DNA of 64,000 nucleotides, from NCBI GenBank assembly GCA_964023205.1, contig OZ026835.1:13040414-13104413 (forward strand). Reading direction: 5' to 3'. Under the pieces are notes generated by a model, which worked only from the letters and a program-made list of their open reading frames with translations, was not told the DNA's origin and did not search any database. Of this stretch, positions 35,867-46,349 are shown piece after piece; position 1 is the first letter of the stretch; each line of letters opens with the position of its first letter. The translations under genes were made by a program, and so were the position numbers. Source of the DNA: Lutraria lutraria. Its lineage: Eukaryota > Mollusca > Bivalvia > Venerida > Mactridae.

Positions 35867-36467
35867 GATCTTGACCTTTGAACTACAAGTATGGGTGATA
35901 TTCATGACGCATCATTTCATTGAAGTAAACTCTTATACCAATTTATTTAAAAATCCTTGAATGCAAACAGAAGTTACAGCCCAGACAAGGAAAATATATT
36001 TGACCGAATATGTAATCTTGACCTTTGACCTATAAAAGTCTGGGTGTTGCCCAAGACACATGGTCGCATTGTATTATGGCAAGTAATTTTTAAATAATTC
36101 AATGCATAAGGGAGACACAGCCCTGACGAGGTGTATAATGATTATTTTTTATTTTTGACCTCTAAGTGTGACCTTGACCTTTGAGCTAGAGACCTTGATC
36201 TTACGCACTGCACACCGTCTCATGGTGTTTAACAATAATGCCAATTTATCTTAAAAAGTTTCTATGAATAAGGGAGATACAGCCCGGACAAGGTCTATAA
36301 TGCTCATTTTTGACGTTTGACCTCTAAATATGACCTTGACCTTTCAGCTATAGACCTGGATTCTGCGCACTGCACACCGTCTCATGATGTTTAACAATTA
36401 TTCCAAGTTATTTTAAAAAGTGTCAATGCATAAGGGAGATACAGCCCGGACAAGGATGCGGACGGAC
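35867..36467. repeat. Tandem repeat, about 160-bp unit with TGACCTTGACCTTTGA
   Basis: Four diverged units share (T)GACCTTGACCTTTGA, CACACCGTCTCATG-TGTTTAACAAT, CCAA(G)TTATTTTAAA and AAGGGAGA(T)ACAGCCCGGACAAGG. Units start near 35867, 36012, 36168 and 36330. Perfect AGGTCAAGGTCA (minus strand) is at 36169-36180 and 36331-36342. This matches tandem-core repeats common in bivalve genomes. Confidence 0.8.
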
Positions 36468-36524
36468 ACTAACTAACTAACTAACTAACTAATCACTCAC
36501 TCACTCACTCACTAACTAACTAAC
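36468..36524. repeat. (ACTA)n/(ACTC)n microsatellite
   Basis: ACTAACTA tracts flank an ACTCACTC tract, directly after the tandem array. Confidence 0.9.
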
Positions 36525-36725
36525 GTACAGACATGCAACCGCAATTTTGGCGACTATGTCGAGCTCACCAAAAAACGAAGGCTTACATCACATCGCGTTT
36601 TAACGAGTGATGAAATTATACAAGAAAACTGGGATATGAAGGAAAAGAAATGAAACTGAAACGGAGGCTCGTGGGGCTAAGAAACATATTGTCTGGATTT
36701 AGAAATACATTTTATTTTTATAAGT

Positions 36726-37655
36726 AACTAGAAATGTGTCCGTAGGACACGGATGCCCCCGCCATTTTACACTGGACACAGAAAGGAGTGTGGTGTGGCA
36801 AATATGTGAATACAACATAGAGCAGGTTGCTTGGGAATGCTGCCTATAGTGGGAGGTAAAGACCACCTAAGGTGGTAAACACACAACTACATGTACATTC
36901 ACTATTTCAATGTAAGGAATGAACATAAATATATATATGTATCCACTGTGACCTTGACCTTTGAGAAAGCGACACAGTTTTTGGGCATGACACGTCGTCT
37001 TAATATGATGAACATTTGTGCCAATTTATTTCAAAATCCCATCATGCATGACAAACTTATAAGCCGGACACGAACATACGCTTTCACTATATCCATAATT
37101 ATATATATAATTGTAACATCAACTGTGACCTTGACCTTTGAGCAAGTGATGCAGTTGATGCGCAGGACACCTCTTCTAGATTATGTAGATATGATGAACA
37201 TTTGTGCCAGTTCATTCAAAATCCAATCATGCATGACGGAGTTATAAGCCGGACACACATATACACACAATCCTTTAATTGTCAACTATGACCTTGACCT
37301 TTGAGCAAGTGACACAGACATTGCGCATGACACATCATCTTGTTATGATGAACATTTGAACCAATTTATTTTAAAATCCAATCATGCATGACAGAGTTAT
37401 AAGCCGGACACGAACATATACATATAATGCTTTAAGTGTCCACCGTGACCTTGACCTTGGAGCAAGCGACACAATGTTTGCGCATGACACATCGTCTTGT
37501 TATGCTGAACAATTGTGCCAAATTATTTCAAAATCCAATCATGCATGACAAAGTTATGAGCCGGACACGAAAATCCGTAACACACACACACACACCAACG
37601 GATAGGGAAAACACTATATGCCATCCGCCATTTCATGGCGGGGGCATAATAAAAA
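36726..37655. mobile_element. Pearl/Helentron-like element with tandem core
   Basis: The start AACTAGAAAT is followed by the hairpin GTGTCC-GTA-GGACAC (36736-36750) and ATGCCCCCGCC. The core has four units of about 155-187 bp, each with TGACCTTGACCT (at 36949, 37136, 37289, 37446), GATGAACATTTG, CCAATTTATTT and ATCATGCATGAC..GTTATAAGCCGGACAC. The end is GGCGGGGGCATAATAAAAA. A unique head, tandem core and short conserved end match bivalve pearl-type repeats, thought to be non-autonomous Helentrons. No long protein. Confidence 0.7.
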
Positions 37656-37748
37656 GGTTACAGCTCTTACACTGTCTGTCCAAACCAAGCTTGAGGCATG
37701 CATAACATACAGGATGCAAGATAAACAAGACGCTGCGTTCAGTAAACG

Positions 37749-38079
37749 CATATGCCCCCGGTGGCATGCTTGTGAAGCAATAGCCCATCTGAACAAGGTC
37801 AAGTGGGTGTTTGGTTAATAATGGGTGGATTGAGAATAGTCATAAGCAACAACTGTAAACATGTAAGTAATCAAGTGTTCCAGTAAGCGGTGTTCGGTAA
37901 AATCTGTATTTAATCTCATACAGAATCATTCTAAGTCCAAATTAAGTCAAGGTCAAAGTGGGGAAGTGTTGTAGCAAGCGGTATTGGAGCTAGACGAAAT
38001 GGTAAAATCTACTTAACCTCGTACAAAAGGACGCACAAGACATTGCTATATGCCCCGAAATCATAGATGCCGGGGGCAT
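37749..38079. repeat. Repeat bounded by ATGCCCCCGG / CCGGGGGCAT
   Basis: ATGCCCCCGGTGGCATGC at the left and GATGCCGGGGGCATG at the right, with AAGGTCAAGTGGG and AAGGTCAAAGTGGGGAAGTG inside. Probably a relative of the preceding element. Confidence 0.45.
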
Positions 38080-38099
38080 GAAAATGTTTCCAGCTGTCA

Positions 38100-38330
38100 A
38101 GCACCCTTACAGATTCGGGTTGCTATCAACAGTCGCCTGACTTCTCTGATTCCGATAATTAGAAGCTATCATGGCTCAATCCTCGCCCCTTCTATTTTTG
38201 CTTTACATTAATGACATCGTCGTTGACACCCATGCCGGTCTGCTGATATCTTAAACCAAGACATATCTTGCATTTTCTCCTGGTCTAAAACTTGGCTAGT
38301 TTCCTTTGAAAATGCAAATACGTTTGAAGA
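38100..38330 (+). pseudogene. LINE reverse-transcriptase relic
   Basis: Reads SPLLFLLYINDIVVDT, then after a break ILNQDISCIFSWSKTWLVSFE. PLLFLLYINDI is RT motif 4/5 of Jockey/CR1-type LINEs (the DD residues are altered to ND), and WSKTWLVSF corresponds to the following W..KWL..F block. Short, shifted and truncated. Confidence 0.65.
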
Positions 38331-38439
38331 AAGGAAAATATTTGGCCACAAACACGATCATCGACATGTTTACAAAGGTACACTAGATGCTGTACCGGTG
38401 AAAATCAAAGAAGAATTTTCTTCTTCATGAAAAAAACCC

Positions 38440-40042
38440 CCATCAAATAAGCGCGAAGAAGCTAAGCTGAGTTGAAACGTGAATTCTGGAACGATTGTGG
38501 GGCATGGGCAAAAAGCGCGTCTCCAGCATCATACCATATGCCAATCGACGGAAAACTTGTATACCTGACAAACAGACAGGGTCAGTTTTGTGTCGAAAAA
38601 AAAAGGCAAACGGTTTAATATACTAAACCCCTAATAGACAACAGGTTAAGGACTTGTTAAAGCGCTCGTGCATCAAATTGAAAGCACGTGCTGAATACCA
38701 ACGACGATTCTCTTTGAGTGTGAACGTTCCGACTGGCTATGAAGACCTTAGCAAAAACGTCCTTATTTTCGAGTACTCGGTACAGTACCCCAATAGAAGA
38801 GTCCACGACCAAACTACGTCCGGCAACATGAAACAGACCTAAATTCAAGCCAGCAATGAAGGAGAGTGCCAAGACAATGCTTAAAACTGACAGAGTCAAA
38901 AACGTCCATGACAAGCTAAACAAAGGTGATGAGCTGTATCAAGTAACTGCCGCGAAACTTAAAGCATGTCTAAAACCGGAATTATACAGAAAACTGAAAG
39001 GCGACTTCTCAACGTATAAAATAAAGTCTATGAATTCATTAGGTATGTCACCTACTTACAGTCTGGACCATCCGCGCAGCTCTACACCAGCGAACAAATA
39101 CAGGATGTACAAAGACACAAATGGTTCGTTGTACGGACAACGGGTCCATTCATGGCGTGAACAAAGCCTACACCATATCGGAATGACTAACGTACATAAA
39201 GTGGCAAAACTTATCAGTGATAAGGTGTGATACGGGTGAACCCCCAACACTTCTGGGACCGTAATTTCTTCATCGAAAATCGAACATTTGATGTATTTTT
39301 CAACCACATTGCATTAAAATTCAGTGACCCTGAATTAGAAAAACTTGTGTTAAGGTCGGGTGACGAGTCGGCTCTAAGAAAAAGTCTAAGACTGTCATTT
39401 GTTTGGACAACACAAGTTATATGCACCAGACGTGAATGATTATTTAGTATCAGAAAATCTGGAGTGAACGAACAACAACGTAACCAGACTGTGAGTGAAC
39501 TGTTAGGAGACGACAATGTGACCAGCGTGTGTGGCGATGCCACTTTTGAACAAATTGAACTCAACTTTAACGCATATCTTGAAGCACGCGTCGGGCCCAT
39601 GATACACGAGCACGTAAACCTGTCGGTACATGTTAAGAACATTGACAAGGAGTGGTCGAACAATAACGCCGAGATCAGGAATAACATTTTAAAATCCTCA
39701 CAAACCGGACGATCTGACTCCTCTAATCGACACAATACAGACCACTGTTAATTCAATGTATAAAGACGTCGAAGAAAGCTCTCTTAGGTGTCGTGATTTT
39801 AACAATGCCGAAACGCCATCGCTAAAGGGTTGATCTCTGGGTGAAGAAAACCCAAGAGGAAATAAACACTATCCTCAACAAATTCAACCGCGACTAGGGG
39901 CGCTGAAGCACCTTAACCTCAACAACAGTAGACTGACCCTTTCAAGCACACATATAGCGCTGGAAAAACACCACATCAGTGACATCATCGCGCAGCTGAA
40001 CGAGCAGCACCCCGAAAGTTACTTTAATGTGAGAAGGATTTA
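38440..40042 (+). pseudogene. Unidentified decayed coding region (about 1.6 kb)
   Basis: Successive protein-like segments in changing frames: LKREFWNDCGAWAKSA; KARAEYQRRFSLSVNVPTGY (38654-38841); KESAKTMLKTDRVKNVHDK (38856-39230); VNPQHFWDRNFFIENRTFDV (39227-39439); a long segment ending NIDKEWSNNNAEIRNN (39464-39750); and LEKHHISDIIAQLNEQHPES ending TAG near 40042. The segments are collinear, suggesting one former protein of 450 aa or more broken by several indels. I do not recognise the family. It adjoins a LINE relic and could be a mobile-element, viral or host gene relic. Confidence 0.45.
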
Positions 40043-41324
40043 GTCAAGAAAAAATGATGTGTATTTACGCTACGTATTTTTAGTTTGCTAACTAATATTT
40101 TTAATCAGGCATTGCTTATCAACACTTATGATGTTTTTGTTTCAATTTAATATTTAAGTGTGCCTGCTTACAGTATGTTTTAATCATAAACATATAACGT
40201 ACAGAAAACAACATACAACAAATAACATTAAGAACATGTTGCTATATTGCAATATACAAATGTAGTTTGTTGCAGAAAATTACATGTACATTTGTACATG
40301 TATTTGCATTAATTCAGATTTTTGATGAAATTAGTCTTTCTGTTCAATTAATACTGTCAACAATATTTAATGGTCAGTTTGTTTATGGTTACTAAACGTT
40401 TATGTTTTCTTTATATCCAATACATCTTATAGCATTTTTCAATTTACCTTTATGGATTGAGGCAACCCTGCAACAGTTGTGCAAGAAGGTGAATAATTCA
40501 GGGCCACATACCTATTTTACAATTTCAGTTTATTACATTCATAAATAATAAACTTGAATGTGTTCGTTCGAGGATAGTCATTTAAATTAAGCTGCTTTAA
40601 CAATGAAAACAGTTACTAGTTTATGACAGCTATGAAGCAAAAAAATATATATATATTTGACCAATCTTATTCACATAACCCATCTTGTTATATTTAAGTA
40701 ATGCTGTTTTGAACAACTGCAAAGCATGTTTCTGAAAAGTTTAGACACCAGCAGAGATAAAAATCTGATAATTATTATGGACAATGTCTAATGTTAGTTT
40801 CTAGTGTATTATGTAAAATGTTAATTCTTTGATTAACATCGTATAAGTAATATTTATATACTTAATGACATAAGTCTTGTCCGGATGGGGTTTCCGTGAT
40901 TATTTTTAAAACCGTTAAAGCTACGTGTCTGTAATTTGTAACATAGTCGGCTTACATGTGTAATTAATTATCTTAATTATGCATGTAGTAGGTAAACAGC
41001 CTTTTAATATACTCATCTATGGATCAATATAGTGTACCGACGAGACTAATAGTGAGTATTGGTTATACATGTAGTATACATGCATTTGTTGAATTGTAGC
41101 TCATTCAAGTACAAATTGACATTTAAACAATCCCCATATTTGGCAGTACTTGGTGGGAAGATAAAAGAAATCTCTAGAACATTCTATGTTTAATGTTAAA
41201 GCATGAAATGTTATTGGTTGATTGGACAGTTAGATTATAGAAATATATACACTGTACCCGATTAACCATAACTTGATATTTTAAAAAGTAAACTGTCATC
41301 TAAAATTAGTATCATGATAGACAA
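40043..41324. other. Non-coding, no feature supported
   Basis: AT-rich; no coding segment or repeat structure that I can support. Confidence 0.45.
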
Positions 41325-42440
41325 TTGATGATTGAATCAGTGATAAAATTTGATGGTACACAAAACCAATTCAGGGAATGGATAAGATCAATAGACAAAT
41401 ATGCAAATTTAGTGGGGGCAAATGATACAAAAAAGAAATTAATTGCTTACCAATCATCAATAGGTTCTGTTAGTGGGTTTATAGAGAGATATACGCAGGC
41501 AAATACAGATTGTTCATTTGAGAATTTAAGATCAGAATTAGCAAAAAGATATTCGGACGTACCAGACGCTAGTACTGCCCTTTCTTTATTAAGACATATA
41601 CGACAAAAATCAGGGGAAAGTATAAATGTATTTTCGGAAAGACTTCGAGTTTGGCCGAAGATGCATACAGGGGTATAGGTCACAATGACGCAGTTGAGAG
41701 ACATTTAATAGACCTTTTTACAGACGGACTAAATAACGATCAATTGAAAATAAGAATTTATAGTAATCGACCTAATACCTTACAAGACGCAATAAATATC
41801 ACAACAACTGAAAATAATCTAAGACAACGGGTTAGGATGTCCAGCCGTAGGGAAGAACCTATGGAGGTGGATTATAGTTGAGGGTTAAGATGTTTTAAAT
41901 GCCAAGGACGTAATCACAAGGCCAAGGACTGTAAGACTGTACATAACGTTGACAGAAGACGATGTTATGATTGTGGTGAGGAAGGTCATTTGGTTAGGCA
42001 GTGTGTAGCACAGAGAGATCATTTTATAAAATACCCGAAGGTCGAAAACAGTTTGGACGTTATCAAGGTCAAAACAAATATAACAAACAAAACTCGGGAA
42101 ACGACCAAACGCTTTACATGTAGGGGTCGATGTAAAGTGTCCAAAGCAACATTCAGATATTAACCGAAAAACTAAAATAGAAAATGAGAGCACATTTCAT
42201 ATTGATGTTTCAGGTAGTCCAAATTCTTGTATTGTAAAAATAGATAAACAAAAATATCGAAGTCTTGTTGACAGTGGAGCTGAGATTTTACTAATGCATC
42301 GTAGGGTGTATGCTTCCTTAAAACTTAAACCTAAATTGATGAAAAATAATATCAATGTACAATCAGCTAATGGTAGATCATTAGGAGTTTTAGGATGTAT
42401 TAATGTTCACCTCAGAATCGGTGGTACCGAAATGTCACAG
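41325..42440 (+). pseudogene. LTR-retroelement gag-protease relic
   Basis: Gag-like IKFDGTQNQFREWIRSIDKY and LRHIRQKSGESINVFSERL, a one-base shift near 41645, then FTDGLNNDQLKIRI. A TGA at 41879-41881 precedes two CCHC knuckles (CFKCQGRNHKAKDC, CYDCGEEGHLVRQC). After another shift near 42130 comes the protease motif SLVDSGAEILLM. No LTR, RT or integrase follows; the sequence ends abruptly near 42437 where the Harbinger-type region starts. Gag family resembles Ty3/Gypsy. Confidence 0.75.
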
Positions 42441-43057
42441 GCGGTGCGCTCGTAACCCTGTTCTGGACGTCCTGCACACCTGTTCCTTGTTCCGAACGCG
42501 AAATCACACTGTCCGGAACATGTTCTATCTGTTCCGGAAAAAAAGGAGGAACACTGAGCACAGTGACGTCATTTATTTCAAGAAAGAAAATGGCGGCTAA
42601 AGTCTACAAATGTGAATGTGGAGCGTTTTTCCATACGCACAACGCAGCAAGTGCGCATGAATGTCAGAAAGGTATACAATCTAATAGATGCAGCCAGAAC
42701 TTTATTAGAATCTATCTTTTTTCACACAAAACGAGATGATTAACCAGCGGTGGTTGTCGTATTTAACAGTCTGTTCGTACCCTGTTAATTTCGCACCCAT
42801 AACATCCTCTTAAAAAATAAATATTGAATTTTAATACGAAACGTTTACGGGTTATCCCGTGGAATGTCATTTTTATTATCTGTTGTTAACATCTGTGATA
42901 TTTAGCAATTACAAATGTGATGATGAATTTGTGATATTTGAAAATTCCTTAACTAATTTATTAATAACGATTGTATTACACACACGAATAACATCATTTG
43001 TGATATATTTATTAATTGATATATAAATCTATGATTGCTATATATAAAGCATATATA

Positions 43058-44685
43058 CACCTGGAAATAAGTTAAGCACACCCGGCATTTTGCCTCGAAT
43101 CTGACATGACCACAACTGAAATTTTAACTTTTATTTGAGCAATGGTAAGAACGACCTTCCGTACTAATCATGTGTATCTCCGATAGAGTTGCGCGCACGG
43201 AAAGCTCGTGTACTTCGCCATTTCGACAATATATTCGTGAATTGTTAAACTACACTTTCAATTAACACAAAGTACATGTAAAAAATTTGATTTTGTTCTA
43301 ACATATTGTCATTATTTTGACCTCTTGTCAACAAAATGGTTAGGAGAAGATTATCGGATGGCGATAGGTGGCAGATAATAGGCATGATTAATGCTGGCAT
43401 GTCCTACAGTGCTGTTGGTCGACAGCTTGGCTATAATCACTCTGTCATTAGCAGACTAGCTCAGAAGTATCGGCAGACGCATGACGTAAGGGACCGTCCA
43501 AGATCTGGACGGCCATATGTAACAACGGCACGCGAGGACCGAAATCTTTTACGTCTCATTAGACGTTTTCCGTTTGCAACAAGCACCTATCTAAAGCGAA
43601 ACTGGTTGCCGCACAGGCATTTGTCGTCACGTACTCTGCGCAATCGGCTCAGATCTGCAGGTTTAAAGTCGAGAAGGGTAATAAAACGTCCCTTGTTGAC
43701 ACCTGTTCATCGCAGGAACCGTCTGACATGGTGCTTGGCAAGGCGTGGTTGGAACCTGAGATCATGGAGAAAGATCCATTGGTCAGATGAAAGCAGGTTC
43801 CTTCTGCACGTCATAGACGGGCGCATTCGAGTGTGTAGGCAACGAAATACAGCCTACACACCAAGGAACATTCTTCCTACTGTTCCCTTTGGTGGTGGAT
43901 CAGTTATGATATGGGGTTGCTTGTCCCATGACTGTAAGTTGGACATTGTAACTGTCCAAGGAAATCTGACAGGTGATACTTATGTACGAGACATCCTACA
44001 TCCAGTCGTCGTGGACCATTTTGATAATCATCCATTGGCTTCCCGACCTGTTTACATGGACGATAATGCCAGACCGCACCGAGCCCATGCTGTAACACAG
44101 TTTTTGCAACGGAATGCCATCACCACCATTCCCTGGCCTGCCATGAGTCCTGATTTAAACCCACTGGAACACATGTGGGAGACCCTGGGCCGGAAAATAC
44201 AGAATTTGGACCCACCTATAGTCAACCTGCAACAACTGGAACAAGCTCTGCACCAAGAATGGCAAAATTTATCTCAAAATCGCATTAGACGCCTTACTGG
44301 TAGTATGAGGAGAAGGGTTGAGGCTGTCATCCGGGCACGTGGCGGTTACACACGTTATTAAATATTTGGCTACATAATGTCATTTAAGGTTTAAGTAATC
44401 GTCAACATTTACCAAAAATATCCACCAGTAAATGTTTTGTAAACGCTCCAACACCATACTTATAAACACCTACATTTTTGGTAAAAAACAACACATTTGC
44501 TTATGCTTCAATAATTTGGATAAGAATAAACTAAACTCATAAAATTACTGGTTTAGATTACTAAATTGCTATCGCTACTTATCAAATTACTATTTCTTAG
44601 CTCAATTAAGTCGTCATCTCATGACAGTGCTTTCAATCACAACCAATTTTAAATTTCCGGGGTGTGCTTAACTTATTTCCAGGTG
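43058..44685 (+). mobile_element. Tc1/mariner element, apparently intact, 1628 bp
   Basis: 26-bp perfect inverted repeats starting CACCTGGAAATAAGTTAAGC (43058-43083 and inverted 44660-44685), flanked by TA (43056-43057 and 44686-44687), the Tc1/mariner target duplication. One uninterrupted transposase gene lies inside. It sits in the intron of the Harbinger Myb-like gene. Perfect ends and an open gene suggest recent insertion and possibly current activity. Confidence 0.95.
43336..44361 (+). CDS. Tc1-like transposase, DD34E, 341 aa
   Basis: N-terminal paired-like helix-turn-helix domains: residues about 1-55 (DGDRWQIIGMINAGMSYSAV, then RQLGYNHSVISRLAQKY) and a second about 65-115, joined by a GRPR-type hook (RPRSGRPY). 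The catalytic domain has WSDESRF (first Asp), MDDNARPH (second Asp) and SPDLNPLEHMWE (Glu); 34 residues separate the second Asp and the Glu, as in Tc1. The length is normal for the family (about 340). The enzyme binds the inverted repeats and performs cut-and-paste transposition at TA. No internal stop, so it may be active. The start ATG follows directly after the leader and begins the helix-turn-helix. Confidence 0.96.
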   Translation: MVRRRLSDGDRWQIIGMINAGMSYSAVGRQLGYNHSVISRLAQKYRQTHDVRDRPRSGRPYVTTAREDRNLLRLIRRFPFATSTYLKRNWLPHRHLSSRTLRNRLRSAGLKSRRVIKRPLLTPVHRRNRLTWCLARRGWNLRSWRKIHWSDESRFLLHVIDGRIRVCRQRNTAYTPRNILPTVPFGGGSVMIWGCLSHDCKLDIVTVQGNLTGDTYVRDILHPVVVDHFDNHPLASRPVYMDDNARPHRAHAVTQFLQRNAITTIPWPAMSPDLNPLEHMWETLGRKIQNLDPPIVNLQQLEQALHQEWQNLSQNRIRRLTGSMRRRVEAVIRARGGYTRY

Positions 44686-44734
44686 TATATATAATTATGA
44701 TGACATATTGCATACATAAAATCTTATGTTGTGT

Positions 44735-44774
44735 CAAGGACTTATATACATACATGTATGTATATAAGTCCTTG
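44735..44774. repeat. Perfect 40-nt palindrome
   Basis: CAAGGACTTATATACATACA is followed immediately by its exact reverse complement, with no loop. It lies about 50 bp right of the Tc1 element. A relative with a shortened right half is at 12491-12520. Confidence 0.95.
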
Positions 44775-45730
44775 GTTGTGTTAGTTTAAAGTTAAACGCA
44801 CTCTATTTATAGCGTAACTGTCAATACTGTATTATAGTTTATACAGACCTATAAAAGGCTATATCAAATAGAAAGTGTGATTGTTTTTTGCGTTTTGTTT
44901 CTGAAGAAATTATTTTTCAGTGCTTATTGTTTCATTTTGACATGGAATTATCCAAATAACATGTTATATTTCTCTCTTTTCCGGAAAAGTCATGCAAGAA
45001 TATGAACTTGGTGAAAACTCTAATACTATGTTCCAGTTTGAGACATGTGCAAGTTTTTTTACAGACTTGGACACCTTTAAAACCACCCCTGTTGCAAGAA
45101 GTGCAAGGAAGATCTGCTTTCAAGTGCAAACACGTCACTTTCAAATGAAGGTACTGAGTCAGGTCCATGTACTGGTCAGGTGATTTGGAACAAAGAGCAA
45201 ACAAAATTGCTAATTGAGAGTAAGGTTTCGCAGGGAAAACTGAGAAAAAAAAGTACGTGGGAAAAGAAGGTTACAATTTCACGTCAGATCAAGTCTGTGG
45301 GCGTTGGAAAACGCTCACTCGAGCGTATAAGAACACAAAAGCACATAATGCAAAATCAGGAAATAGCTTAAAAACTTACCAGTTTGAATCTGAAATGGAT
45401 GATATTTTCTCAAAAGATCCTATCATGAAGCCAGTAAAAATTATGACATCTGTGAGTGCAGACACAAGCTTAACTACAAATACAGAAAGTGGTGATAACA
45501 CTGACGACTCTGACAAGAAACGGCCAAGGAAAAAGGCAAAATCAGGAAGTCACCAAATGGTGGAGCTGTTTCAAAACTATGTTTCAGAACAAAGTCAGCG
45601 AGATAAAGAGGAAGCCGAGCGGACGGAAAGAAGGCATGAACAAAGAATGCAGCTAATGGCCAGTTTAGTGGAGGCTATCAAGAAACCTGCTGACCCTGCT
45701 CCAAGCCAGAATAACAATGACAAAAATTAA

Positions 45731-46192
45731 AAACTACATTATTACCAAATGTAATTTCTATTATAACAACTCTTCATATTTTATATTTGTATTGTGTAAA
45801 ATAGGGAGAAAGATGCATAGTTTCAGAAATATTCAGCAATCAGTTTGTCTCAAGTTCAATTGAGTTTGAGCACAAAAATTGCTTTCCTTGGTTTAAGTTT
45901 ATACCATTGTTTCAGTTTCATTATGGAGATTTGTTTCCAAAACTCCACTAGTACTGAAGCCTGTTGAGATCGCGCATGATCGATCAAAGAGAGAAGGAGC
46001 TAATAACTCAATCTGGTACTCATGTATACAATAAAAAATAATCAATAAAAAGATTTTTATTTCATGCCATGAACAGTTAATAGATGACACCGATTGGAAA
46101 TAATATATCAAAACCTTTGTTGATGTTTATTATTTTGTATTATTAGCTTACTTGACTGGGCTAAATAACACTATTCATTGTTTTGTTTTTTT
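45731..46192. other. Non-coding spacer
   Basis: Between the Myb-like gene and the RING exon; no coding segment supported. Confidence 0.4.
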
Positions 46193-46349
46193 AGAATGTG
46201 TGATATGTATGGATGTCATCAGAGATGCAGTACTGGTCCCCTGTGGTCACATGATTTGTTGCTACAACTGTGCCAAGAAAATGACTGAGAAAAATTGCCC
46301 AATGTGCAGAAAAACTGTTGAACAAATAGTGAAAGTTTTTAGAAATTGA
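46193..46349 (+). CDS. Orphan RING-finger exon (C3HC4)
   Basis: Preceded by a polypyrimidine tract and AG (TGTTTTTTTAG). Reads ECVICMDVIRDAVLVPCGHM, then a Cys-Cys segment with NCAKKM and CPMCRKTVEQIVKVFRN and a stop. The Cys/His spacing is a complete C3HC4 RING at the extreme C-terminus, as in IAP, neuralized-like and related E3 ubiquitin ligases. I found no upstream exon with a matching donor, so it is either the last exon of a gene whose start I missed or a stranded exon in repeat-rich DNA. Confidence 0.6.

Larger units (their letters stand above)
42591..45730 (+). pseudogene. Harbinger-associated zinc-finger plus Myb/SANT-like protein
   Basis: Exon 1 (42591-42671) starts ATGGCGGCTAAAG and encodes a finger-like KCECGAFFHTHNAASAHEC, with donor GTATAC. 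After an intron holding a Tc1 element, exon 2 (about 45020-45730) gives a second finger-like CASFFTDLDTFKT... and PCCKKCKEDLL (frame change between them). The Myb/trihelix domain follows: VIWNKEQTKLLIESK, then VCGRWKTLTRAYKN. Between the two helices several residues and the frame are lost near 45255. The C-terminus is acidic then Lys/Arg and Gln-rich. PIF/Harbinger elements encode such a Myb-like partner that carries the nuclease to the nucleus and transposon ends. Two frame breaks suggest it is inactive. Confidence 0.6.
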
